Part shown: positions 17,892 to 25,203 of the stretch, one piece after another
How the letters are laid out: each line of letters opens with the position of its first letter
Numbering within the stretch: position 1 is the first letter of the stretch
Assembly: GCA_027624035.1 (NCBI GenBank)
Contig: JAQBUI010000044.1
Span: 1-35,508 of the forward strand
Reading direction: 5' to 3'
From: Pseudomonadota bacterium
GTDB lineage: Bacteria; Pseudomonadota; Gammaproteobacteria; Pseudomonadales; Azotimanducaceae
Length of the DNA: 35,508 nucleotides
Notes under the pieces: generated by a model
Database searches by the model: none
What the model was told of the DNA's origin: nothing
The model's input: the letters and a program-made list of their open reading frames with translations, nothing else
Made by a program: the position numbers and the translations under genes

Positions 17892-18240
17892 AGCCCTGAG
17901 CGTGACCGTCTCAGCACGTCGCAGTCGTGCAAGCAAGTGCTCACTCTCGGCTCCTCCTATCAGTGAACTTTTGTATGAAAGCCCTGAGCGTGACCGTCTC
18001 AGACACGCCTCAGTCGTGTAAGCAAGTGCTCACTCTCGGCTCCTCGTATCAGTGAACTTCCATGAAAACCCTGAGGCATGACCGTCTCAGTGGCGCCGTA
18101 GGCGTGCTGGCAAGTCTCCCGGACCGTACGCCATAGAACAGTACTTACCTGAAAGCCGTGAGCGGGCTATGCCAGGCTGGCCGTAATCGTGCTGGAGGGT
18201 TTGCCCGACTGCAAAGGTGCAGGAGGAGAGCGTCCATGAT
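17892..18240. repeat. array A: four units of an 87-bp structured repeat
   Basis: Units start at 17892 (88 bp), 17980 (87), 18067 (87) and 18154 (87). The first two are nearly identical; the third and fourth are diverged but keep the period, C-C-TGAG start and CATGA end. Each good unit holds three possible hairpins: CTGAG..CTCAG; a 5-bp stem that is GCACG..CGTGC in unit 1 and ACACG..CGTGT in unit 2 (a compensated pair); and AAGTgcTCACT..AGTGAACTT. The same unit recurs at 24900-25071. The region fills most of the 17770-18304 gap; nothing else is seen in that gap except a weak promoter-like TTCACT-17-TACGAT at 18252-18280. Confidence 0.9.
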
Positions 18241-18304
18241 AGTTGACCCGGTTCACTTGCGGCGCCCCAATGGTTACGATGGGTGCTCCACGTGAGGGCC
18301 CGAC

Positions 18305-19141
18305 ATGAGTGAAGACTTCCACAATCCACGAGTCAATCCGGATGGCAGCTACAACACGCTCTTGATTGAGCATGAGGATGGCATCGACCGGGTGACCCTG
18401 AATCGCCCCGAATCACTCAATTCGATGAGCCGCGAAATGATGCTTGAACTGCAGCACTATTTCGGGGCCCTGTATACAAACTACAAGGTCAGAGTGGTGC
18501 TGTTAACGGGAGCAGGTAGGGGTTTCTGTGCTGGTCTTGATCTGAAGGAAGCCCGATCCGGTGAACCCGGGGGCCCGGTAGCGGGGATGCGCAGCCAGCG
18601 AAGAGTCAGCGAGATCATGATGCGAATGCGACGTGCGCCACAACCGATCATTTCACTGATCAATGGCCCCGCGAGCGGCGGTGGCTTCGGGCTGGCGCTG
18701 GCGTCCGACCTGCGGATTGCGCAGCGGGGCGCCAGAATGAACGCGGCCTTCATCCGCATCGGCCTCACCGCCTGTGATGTCGGCGTCAGCTACTTCCTGC
18801 CTCGACTGGTTGGCGCCTCGCTTGCTTCGGAGTTGCTGCTGACCGGCAATTTCATTGATGCAGACAGGGCGCTGGCGGTTGGCCTGGTCTCGCGGGTGGC
18901 CGACAGCGGGCAGGAATTGAAGGCCATCGGCGATGAACTCGCTGGTGACATCATTCGAAACTCACCCATTGGCGTGCGGCTCACCAAGGAGTGTCTCAAC
19001 ATGAGCATTGACGCCAACTCTCTCGAATCCGTCGTCGCAATGGAAGACCGGCAGCAGATTCTTGTGGGCCAGACCGGGGACATGGGGGAAGGCGTGGCGG
19101 CATTTATGGAGAAACGCCCACCGCAGTATCGGGATGACTAG
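18305..19141 (+). CDS. crotonase-fold protein (enoyl-CoA hydratase/isomerase family)
   Basis: A 278-residue crotonase. R-V-T-L-N-R-P (30-35), the oxyanion-hole segment G-F-C-A-G-L-D-L (73-80) and N-G-P-A-S-G-G-G-F-G-L-A-L (120-132) are clear. The Glu of the G-G-G-x-E motif of true hydratases is Gly129 here, and the second catalytic Glu is not evident in F-I-R-I-G-L-T-A-C-D-V-G. Asp158 in C-D-V-G resembles an acidic residue used by dienoyl-CoA isomerases. So hydration is doubtful and an isomerase or other reaction is possible. GAGGG lies 7 bases before ATG 18305. It is convergent with rpoD and closed by a shared hairpin. Confidence 0.88.
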   Translation: MSEDFHNPRVNPDGSYNTLLIEHEDGIDRVTLNRPESLNSMSREMMLELQHYFGALYTNYKVRVVLLTGAGRGFCAGLDLKEARSGEPGGPVAGMRSQRRVSEIMMRMRRAPQPIISLINGPASGGGFGLALASDLRIAQRGARMNAAFIRIGLTACDVGVSYFLPRLVGASLASELLLTGNFIDADRALAVGLVSRVADSGQELKAIGDELAGDIIRNSPIGVRLTKECLNMSIDANSLESVVAMEDRQQILVGQTGDMGEGVAAFMEKRPPQYRDD

Positions 19142-19161
19142 TGTCAGCAGCGAAAGAAACC

Positions 19162-19185
19162 GCCGGGGCCCGAAAGGGCCCCGGC
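19162..19185. terminator. hairpin terminator between the crotonase gene and rpoD
   Basis: A perfect 10-bp stem GCCGGGGCCC / GGGCCCCGGC with loop GAAA. On the minus strand it is followed by GGTTTCTTT, so it best serves rpoD; it may also stop the plus-strand transcript. Confidence 0.85.
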
Positions 19186-19194
19186 CTGCGGGTC

Positions 19195-21123
19195 TCAGGC
19201 GTCGATAAAACTCCGGAGTTGCTCAGACCGCGCCGGATGCCGCAGCTTGCGCAACGCCTTGGCCTCAATCTGACGAATCCGTTCCCGGGTTACCGAGAAC
19301 TGCCTGCCAACCTCTTCCAGGGTATGGTCCGTATTCATGTCGATACCAAAACGCATCCGCAGCACCTTCGCCTCACGATCAGTGAGCGCGGTCAGCACAT
19401 TGGTTGTGGTCTCTTTCAGGCCCTCGTCCGTGGCGTGATCCATGGGTGACTCCACCGACGTATCACTGACCAGATTCCACATGGTGGAATCGTCGTCATC
19501 ACCCACCGGCGTTTCCAGTGAGATCGGCTGCTTGGCAACGTCCATCGCCTTCAGCACTTTGTCTTCCGGCAAGTCCATCTTCTTGCTGAGTTCCTCAATG
19601 GTCGGTGCCCGGCCCAGTTCCTGATTCAGCTGGCGGGACAACCGGTTCAGCTTGTTGACGGTTTCCATCATGTGGACGGGTACCCGGATCGTACGCGCCA
19701 GATCAGAGATCGATCGCGTAATAGCCTGACGAATCCACCACGTCGCGTAGGTAGAAAACTTGAACCCTCGACGATATTCGAACTTGTCGACCGCCTTCAT
19801 CAGACCAATGTTGCCCTCCTGGATCAGATCCAGGAAATGCAGGCCACGATTGGTGTACTTCTTGGCGATGGAAATCACCAGGCGGAGGTTCGCCTCAATC
19901 ATGTCCTTCTTGGCGGCACGCGTCTTTCCAAGCGCCACAAACAAGCGACGATTGATGTCTTTGATCTCGTCAATATCAACACCGGTTCGATCGGCGATAC
20001 GCTTGATCGTCTTGTGACCGTGCCGGATGGAGACGCGATACTGGCGAAGCACATTGCCGTACTCAGGGTCAGTCTCGAGCAGGCCGTCCACCCAACCCAC
20101 ATTGGTCTCGTTCTTGAGAAACTCGTCCAGGAAAAACTCTTTGGGCATGCCGGACTTGCTGACACACAATTCGCGAATCAGCTTCTCCTGGTCCCGGATG
20201 TGCTGCATATCATTACGCACTAGTTCAAGAATCGGGTCCATCTGGGCAGGTACCAGCTTGAAAAGGCCAAATGCATGGCCCAGCGTGTCCAGTGCCTTCT
20301 TCGTGCTCTTGTGGAGCCGTCCCTTGCTCGAAATCAGGGCCTGCGCTTCGTCGTAGGCTATCTGCAGGTTCGCAAATCGCTGGTGGGCCAGTGCGAGATC
20401 CGGACCTTTGGCCGTGTCGTCGTCTTCATCGGCTTCATAATTGCCGCTCGATTTGGCTTCCGCCAGTTCGGACATGTCCGGAATTTCGTCTTCGGGGTCG
20501 AGAAAACCACTCATGATGGACGTCACTTCGCCCTCTTCGGCAACCACGCGGTCGTACTCAGACAGGACTCTCTCTACCGTTCCCGGATACCGTGCAAGAA
20601 TGGCCATCGTCTCGCGGATGCCTTCCTCAATCCGCTTTGCGATCTCGATCTCACCCTCACGGGTGAGCAGCGGGACGGTGCCCATCTCACGCATGTACAT
20701 GCGCACGGGGTCCATCGTCTTGCCTGCAGCGTCCATCGAAATGGAAGATTCGACATTGATCTGGTCGTCGTTACCATCCTTCAGTTCATCGGTGTTCTCT
20801 GGTGCGACCTCGTAGATGGAGATCCCCATTTCCTCAAACATCTGAACGATGTTCTCAAACTCGTCAGATTCCTGAATACCCGCAGACAACGATTCCGTCA
20901 ATTGATCATAGGTCAGATAGCCCTGATCCTTGCCCTTCTGGATCAGCGCCTTCAGCTTGGTCGCGTCTGATTCATCGCCGTCGTCATCGTCGCCGTCGTC
21001 ATCCAGCAGGGAGGAATCACGGCTGGACAACGCATCAAGCGCCTCCAGGTCCTCAGGAGTGCCATCCAGAGACTCATCTTCAAGAATTGAATCAAAATCT
21101 CCTTCACTAGCATGGTTCGTCAT
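19195..21123 (-). CDS. rpoD: RNA polymerase primary sigma factor (sigma-70)
   Basis: A 642-residue housekeeping sigma factor that directs RNA polymerase to -35/-10 promoters. Region 1.1 is present ([15 protein letters not shown] near 57-71), then region 1.2 ([11 protein letters not shown]), the non-conserved region, region 2 with the -10 recognition helix [14 protein letters not shown], region 3 and region 4.2 [12 protein letters not shown]. An unusual Asp-rich stretch at 41-52 precedes region 1.1. It is slightly longer than the 613-residue E. coli protein. GGAG lies 11 bases before ATG 21123. dnaG and rpsU, its usual neighbours, are not next to it. Its own promoter is visible at 21222-21250. 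Confidence 0.98.
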   Translation of the reverse strand: MTNHASEGDFDSILEDESLDGTPEDLEALDALSSRDSSLLDDDGDDDDGDESDATKLKALIQKGKDQGYLTYDQLTESLSAGIQESDEFENIVQMFEEMGISIYEVAPENTDELKDGNDDQINVESSISMDAAGKTMDPVRMYMREMGTVPLLTREGEIEIAKRIEEGIRETMAILARYPGTVERVLSEYDRVVAEEGEVTSIMSGFLDPEDEIPDMSELAEAKSSGNYEADEDDDTAKGPDLALAHQRFANLQIAYDEAQALISSKGRLHKSTKKALDTLGHAFGLFKLVPAQMDPILELVRNDMQHIRDQEKLIRELCVSKSGMPKEFFLDEFLKNETNVGWVDGLLETDPEYGNVLRQYRVSIRHGHKTIKRIADRTGVDIDEIKDINRRLFVALGKTRAAKKDMIEANLRLVISIAKKYTNRGLHFLDLIQEGNIGLMKAVDKFEYRRGFKFSTYATWWIRQAITRSISDLARTIRVPVHMMETVNKLNRLSRQLNQELGRAPTIEELSKKMDLPEDKVLKAMDVAKQPISLETPVGDDDDSTMWNLVSDTSVESPMDHATDEGLKETTTNVLTALTDREAKVLRMRFGIDMNTDHTLEEVGRQFSVTRERIRQIEAKALRKLRHPARSEQLRSFIDA

Positions 21124-21221
21124 AGGGCTTGGGCTCCGTGTATATGGCTTTGGGGTTCATACAGATCGTAATGGGGTTCTGGAACGCGCGCCTCCTTGTC
21201 CAAAGTGTATTTGACGCCAAC

Positions 21222-21250
21222 TGTATATGATGGCAAATATCGAGAATCAA
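21222..21250 (-). promoter_or_regulatory. sigma-70 promoter of rpoD
   Basis: On the minus strand TTGATT (21250-21245), a 17-bp spacer and TATACA (21227-21222). Each hexamer matches consensus at four or five positions. It would give a leader of about 90 bases. Confidence 0.65.
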
Positions 21251-21293
21251 AGAGTAAAGCGCGCCTTTTCATTGACATTTTGCTGACAACCGA

Positions 21294-21349
21294 TTGTGTA
21301 CAGGTTGTGTACATTTGCAGAATTCGTGCCTATAATAGCTTTTGCTATT
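21294..21349 (+). promoter_or_regulatory. strong orphan promoter with operator-like repeats
   Basis: TGTACA (21308-21313), a 17-bp spacer and a perfect TATAAT (21331-21336). The -35 is part of a direct repeat, TTGTGTACA at 21294-21302 and 21305-21313, 11 bp apart and so on one face of the helix. A palindrome AATAGC-TTTT-GCTATT (21334-21349) overlaps the -10 and start region. It points away from rpoD into gene-less DNA. Confidence 0.6.
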
Positions 21350-21919
21350 GGTCTATCTGCATCAGGTAGGCGCACGTATGCTATTATCAATTCCACCTCG
21401 AGTATTGTCCATAACTATTTCTTAGAAAAAGAAAAATCTGTTCCCATTGGTCGGGAAAAATCCTCCATTCATCCTTTGACCGGGTTCCGGGTCGACTATA
21501 TGACGCTGGCGAAGCGAATCTGGATCAATTCGGATCAACGACCGTGACAAACCCGCTCATGTTGCCCCGATCCATCGCCGCGTTCGGACTTTTCTCAGTT
21601 TGCCCGGACCACCGGCAATCGTGTCACCAACATCCCTGGCATCAGTCCATCGCATCCCCGTCATGATGGAAGTCCGCAGGCGGCGGCCTGCACCAGCCTC
21701 ATTGCTTGCTTGAATGGCTTCAATTACATTGACAAAAGCAAGTAATGTGCCGGTATCTCTGGATTTCTAAGGAAAAAAAATCAATTTGGGGCCACGGAGA
21801 GATTTCCCGACGCAATTCAAAATCTTAGCCTGGTTTTCTTGATGTCAAGGAAAGAAGACCACAGGAATCTCCACTTTTGGTGCCTTCTCATCATTCAGCT
21901 GACCGAGTATATTATGAAC

Positions 21920-21995
21920 CTCGCTAGCCCAAGCTGTATGTATATACAGTATTCTCCTCGGCAGGAAGAATGCGCGTACAGCTTGGCTAGCCGAG
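21920..21995. repeat. 76-bp hairpin enclosing the LexA-type box
   Basis: The arms at 21920-21938 and 21977-21995 pair over 18 bases with one bulge each (shared blocks CTCG, CTAGCC, AAGCTGTA). Inside, ATTCTCC and GGAAGAAT can pair further. As RNA this would be a long stable stem; as DNA it could be a cruciform or a tiny mobile element. Confidence 0.75.
21934..21949. promoter_or_regulatory. LexA-type SOS box
   Basis: CTGTATGTATATACAG matches the gammaproteobacterial LexA operator form CTGT-N8-ACAG with an alternating TA core, and the flanking TA on the right also fits. No SOS gene lies downstream on either strand within the region. The match is seen; binding is inferred. Confidence 0.6.
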
Positions 21996-22402
21996 ACCAA
22001 TCAGCCCCAAACGGACTTTCATGGAAGTTCACTGGTACAAGGTGCCAGCGTGAACACTTCCCTGCACGATTACGGTGTGGCCGACCCGGGCACGCTGAGG
22101 GCTCCTATAGATCGCCTTTACACGTTCGGACTCGCTCGGATAGACAGTCTCTGGCAGACAGAGACTAGCCTTGTCGCACCTGCAGACACGGGCATTTGCA
22201 GAATAAGCGAAGGTCTTGCGAACACCTGTCCTGATTACCCGTTTGTCCCACTGTTGACCTGCCGGCTATCCCACAAAAGCTGGGCCACAGTCAGGTGACT
22301 TACCCTGACACACTTCTGTCAGTCTTTATGACCTGACACTCTTGCATTGCTACTGATCCGATCCGGCCAGTACTGACGATGGCAATGGGCCGGGCCCTGG
22401 CG

Positions 22403-23554
22403 TCAGGTGGGCCGCTGATTACCCATGATAATCGTGCCACTCGCGGCAAACATGCCCCCCACGCCATGGCAGACACTGATATTGACGTCAGGGACCTGCG
22501 CCGAAGCGGTGCCCCGAACCTGTCGTACGCTCTCTTGCAGGGCATACATGCCATACATCCCCGAGTGCATGTAACTCAGACCGCCGCCATTGGTGTTCAT
22601 GGGCAGGCTTCCACCAGGGGCAGTGTTACCCTCCTCGATAAAAGGACCAGCCTCGCCCCGCTTGCAGAATCCCAGATCCTCAAGCCCGTAGAACGGCAGA
22701 TGTGCAAACGCGTCGTAGACCATCAGATGATCCACCTCTCCATGGCCTATTCCGGCTTCATCAAAGGCCTTCCTGCCGGAGACCCTGAACGCCCTGGAAG
22801 AGGTCAAATCCTCCATCTGTGAGATCATCGGCGTCTCGACGCTCTCGCCGGTTCCAAGAATGTAGACCGGTGGCGTCGGGAAATCCGTTGCTCGCTCGGC
22901 AGCAGTCAGGATCAGCGCGCCACCGCCATCGGTCACGAGGCAACACTCGAGCTTGGTGAACGGATAGGCGATCATCCGTGCGGTCATCACATCTTCTATC
23001 GTCAAAGGGTCACGATAGGACGCCCTAGGGTTGTCCGCCGCCCACCGCCGCTGAACCACAGCGACCGATGCAAGTTGCTCCAACGTGGTGCCGGTTTCCT
23101 TCATGTATCGAAGAAACGGGATCGTGAACGCCGTAGTGGGGCCCATACCGCCATAGAGGCCCTCAAACTGGGCTGAGAGCGAACCGCCGCCACCACGGCC
23201 ACCGAAGCCTCCACGACCAACGCCAGATCGACCACTTTCACCATGGGTGATCAACACTGTCTTGCACAGCCCCTCATTGATCGCCGCGGCAGCATGCCTG
23301 ACATGCAACATGAATGAGCAACCACCCACGCTGGTGCCGTCCGCCCAGGTCGGCACGATGCCAAGATAGTGGGCCATGCCCGTCGGCGACTCCCCTGCAC
23401 AAGCGATTCCATCGATGTCTGACGGTTTCAGGCCTGCGTCCGCCAGGGCATTCAGTGCCGCATCGGCATGAAGCTGAATCTGGCTCATGCCCGGAACCTT
23501 GCCGAGTTCAGTCGTCTCGCTAGCGCCGACGATAGCCACTGAGCCCGGCTTCAT
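22403..23554 (-). CDS. thiolase-superfamily protein (SCP-x/Ltp2-like, acetyl-CoA acetyltransferase annotation class)
   Basis: A 383-residue thiolase-fold protein. S-V-G-G-C-S-F carries Cys79 at the usual nucleophile position, and the C-terminal half shows N-T-N-G-G-G-L-S-Y-M-H-S-G-M-Y-G in place of the normal G-G-x-x-x-x-G-H-P-x-G, plus I-S-V-C-H-G-V-G-G-M-F. Such proteins act as thiolases or, with a DUF35 partner, as retro-aldolases (for example Ltp2-ChsH2 in steroid side-chain cleavage). The start ATG overlaps the DUF35 stop (ATGA at 23551-23554) and has GGGAGG just upstream, so both are made together. Whether it is a thiolase or an aldolase is open. Confidence 0.88.
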   Translation of the reverse strand: MKPGSVAIVGASETTELGKVPGMSQIQLHADAALNALADAGLKPSDIDGIACAGESPTGMAHYLGIVPTWADGTSVGGCSFMLHVRHAAAAINEGLCKTVLITHGESGRSGVGRGGFGGRGGGGSLSAQFEGLYGGMGPTTAFTIPFLRYMKETGTTLEQLASVAVVQRRWAADNPRASYRDPLTIEDVMTARMIAYPFTKLECCLVTDGGGALILTAAERATDFPTPPVYILGTGESVETPMISQMEDLTSSRAFRVSGRKAFDEAGIGHGEVDHLMVYDAFAHLPFYGLEDLGFCKRGEAGPFIEEGNTAPGGSLPMNTNGGGLSYMHSGMYGMYALQESVRQVRGTASAQVPDVNISVCHGVGGMFAASGTIIMGNQRPT

Positions 23555-23970
23555 GATGCACCTCCCACCGGTTGGAAGTACGGGATCGAGATCTTGTCAC
23601 TCAGGGGTTCAAAAACCACTTCAAGTGCCATGTCCAGGGGCAGCGCCTCGGGTACCTGTTCGACGTTGATGATGTTGGTCATCATCCGCGGGCCTTCCTC
23701 CAGTTCCACCACAGCGATGGAATAGGGCCCGTCAAACGCCGGGTGAGGGCGATGATTGATGACATAGCTCAATAGCGTTGCCTTGCCAGTCGCCGCGAAT
23801 ACGGTAACGCTTCTGCATGCACAGGCAGGACAGAACGGTCTTGGCGGAAAGTACACTTCTGAACACTCATCGCACCGCTGCAGACGGAGTTCACCCTTGA
23901 GCGCCCCCTGCCAGAAGTGTTCAGTTTCTGGTGTCGGCGTTGGCGCCGGTAGACGAGACTTGTCAATCAT
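23551..23970 (-). CDS. DUF35 zinc-ribbon/OB-fold protein, partner of the thiolase-like gene
   Basis: A 139-residue protein with a rubredoxin-like zinc ribbon (Cys33, Cys36, Cys47, Cys50 in C-D-E-C ... C-P-A-C) followed by an OB fold (Y-V-I-N-H-R-P through V-V-F-E-P). This is the DUF35 family, which binds acyl-CoA and forms obligate complexes with thiolase-like enzymes. AAGGGG lies 6 bases before ATG 23970. The 4-bp overlap with the thiolase gene supports a 1:1 complex. It lies 40 bp behind cysQ and may be read from the same transcript, though the functions differ. Confidence 0.92.
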   Translation of the reverse strand: MIDKSRLPAPTPTPETEHFWQGALKGELRLQRCDECSEVYFPPRPFCPACACRSVTVFAATGKATLLSYVINHRPHPAFDGPYSIAVVELEEGPRMMTNIINVEQVPEALPLDMALEVVFEPLSDKISIPYFQPVGGAS

Positions 23971-24010
23971 TGGAGCCCCTTATCTTGATGTTGTCATGTT
24001 CTTGATGATG

Positions 24011-24838
24011 TCAACGGGTTGCCACGGCACCCGGCAAAAGCTCCGCCCAGCGATAATCAGGGTCGCCCAGCACCAGGAAATGAGGGTTCAGCAAACTCTG
24101 TTTGGTGTTGTAGCGTAGCGGCCGCAACGCGGTATCCAGCACGGCCCCCCCAGCAGCTTCTACTACCGCTTGCGCGGCCGCGGTATCCCACTCGGAAGTC
24201 GGAGCCAGCCGGGGATAGAAGTCCGCCCTGCCCTCTGCCACCAGGCAGAGTTTAAGCGAGCTGCCCATGTTGGTCATTTCGAATGACCCGAAGTGTGGCT
24301 CCAGCGCCGTCATGAAATCCGCCAGCGCCTCGCCCCCATGGCGCCTGCTCGCGACAATGGTCAATGGCCTGGATTCGTCAACTGGCCGGGCCCGGATGGC
24401 CCTGCTGTGCCCGTCCGCTATCAGAAACGCGGATGGCACGGCCAGATTGGAGCCACTATAGAGCATATCCTTGACGGGCACGAAGACCACACCCAGAACC
24501 GGACGCCCATCTTCAATCAGCGCGATGTTGACGGTGAACTCACCGTTGCGGGAGATGAACTCCTTGGTACCATCGAGGGGGTCCACCAGGAAGTAACGTG
24601 ACCATTTGCCGCGGATGTCAAAAGAGATGTCGTCGGACTCCTCGGACAGCACGGGAATCTCCGGGGCAAGTTCAGCCAGCCTGGCGACAATGATGCGATG
24701 GGCTGCCATATCGGCTCGCGTCAGGGGTGAATCATCCGATTTGGTTTCGACGCCGAAGTCGTCCGCCGAATAAACCTCAAGGATGGCTTGTCCGGCCGCG
24801 CGGGCGATGTCCATCATTCCGGTCAGGAGATCGGTCAT
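24011..24838 (-). CDS. cysQ: 3'(2'),5'-bisphosphate nucleotidase
   Basis: Removes the 3'-phosphate from 3'-phosphoadenosine 5'-phosphate, a by-product of sulfate assimilation, giving AMP. The inositol-monophosphatase-family metal motifs are clear: L-S-E-E-S-D near 65-70, D-P-L-D-G-T-K-E-F near 87-95 and E-W-D-T-A-A-A-Q-A-V-V-E-A near 215-227. The 275-residue form from ATG 24838 (M-T-D-L-L-T) aligns with the E. coli start; ATG 24865 would add nine residues. Neither has a strong ribosome site. In pseudomonads cysQ is grouped with nudE and the yrfG homologue; here yrfG is divergent and nudE is absent, with repeat array B between. Confidence 0.93.
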   Translation of the reverse strand: MTDLLTGMMDIARAAGQAILEVYSADDFGVETKSDDSPLTRADMAAHRIIVARLAELAPEIPVLSEESDDISFDIRGKWSRYFLVDPLDGTKEFISRNGEFTVNIALIEDGRPVLGVVFVPVKDMLYSGSNLAVPSAFLIADGHSRAIRARPVDESRPLTIVASRRHGGEALADFMTALEPHFGSFEMTNMGSSLKLCLVAEGRADFYPRLAPTSEWDTAAAQAVVEAAGGAVLDTALRPLRYNTKQSLLNPHFLVLGDPDYRWAELLPGAVATR

Positions 24839-24899
24839 AGGGAGTCTACTCAAGAAAAAACGCATTAAACACTGACGAACCGCCGGTCACAACTCGATT

Positions 24900-25071
24900 A
24901 CCCCTCGGCGCACCGGTCTCAGACACGCCATGGTCGTGCAAGAAGTGCTCATGCTGGCACCTCGTATCAGTGAACTTCCATGACAGCCCTGAGCGTTCCC
25001 GTCTCAGGCACACCCTGATCGTGCAGGAAAGTGCTCACGCTGGCACCTCGTGTCAGTGAGACTCCATCGAA
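24900..25071. repeat. array B: two units of the 87-bp structured repeat
   Basis: Units at 24900-24984 (85 bp) and 24985-25071 (87 bp), in the same orientation as array A at 17892-18240. Shared blocks include CCGTCTCAG, GTCGTGCA/ATCGTGCA, AAGTGCTCA, CCTCGTATCAGTGAACTTCC and CATGA. In the second unit the third hairpin changes to AGTgCTCAC / GTGAGaCT, again keeping pairing. It fills about half of the 24839-25203 gap; the remaining 130 bp before yrfG shows no clear promoter. Confidence 0.9.
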
Positions 25072-25203
25072 AGCGAAGGCCTTTCATCGCTGGTCAGCGG
25101 CATCCTTTCTGCCGAAGAGCCACCCGGCAGCAGGCCGCCGCGAAATTGTGCTGGATTAGGGTTAATATCACCCACCAGGCTGTTCAAACTGAAGACCGAA
25201 TCA

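Larger units (their letters stand above)
21124..22402. other. 1.28-kb region without a recognisable gene
   Basis: No reading frame here has a ribosome site plus family resemblance. It holds the rpoD promoter (21222-21250), a strong plus-strand promoter (21308-21336), a GCAGGC-GGCG-GCCTGC hairpin (21676-21691), the LexA-type box and hairpin (21920-21995), a hairpin AGTCTCT / AGAGACT (22146-22152 and 22160-22166) and GTCAGG..CCTGAC near 22290-22310. Very short frames such as the six-codon one after AGGAAG at 21971 exist but cannot be supported. It may encode one or more small RNAs, or be decayed sequence. Confidence 0.6.

Noticed and set aside
17975..18055. The repeat unit length of 87 is a multiple of three and unit 2 encodes a 26-residue frame beginning M-K-A-L-S.
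   Set aside because: Unit 1 is 88 bp and the frame is broken by stops or shifts in the array B units, while stem pairing is kept; structure is the better explanation.
17892..18240. CRISPR array.
   Set aside because: Units are long, contiguous and without variable spacers, and no cas genes are present.
21296..21547. An 83-codon frame downstream of rpoD's divergent promoter.
   Set aside because: Its start lies upstream of the promoter's -10, with no ribosome site and no protein-like composition.
21676..21691. GCAGGC-GGCG-GCCTGC hairpin, with a similar GCAGGC-GGCA-GCCTGC inside the glycosyltransferase gene near 14920, as a possible REP element.
   Set aside because: Only 16 bp, GC-rich, one copy in coding sequence, and flanks unrelated; chance is likely.
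22050..22298. An 82-codon GTG-initiated frame after the LexA box.
   Set aside because: No ribosome site and no recognisable motif; the hairpin at 22146-22166 lies inside it. Kept only as a remote possibility for an SOS-linked peptide.
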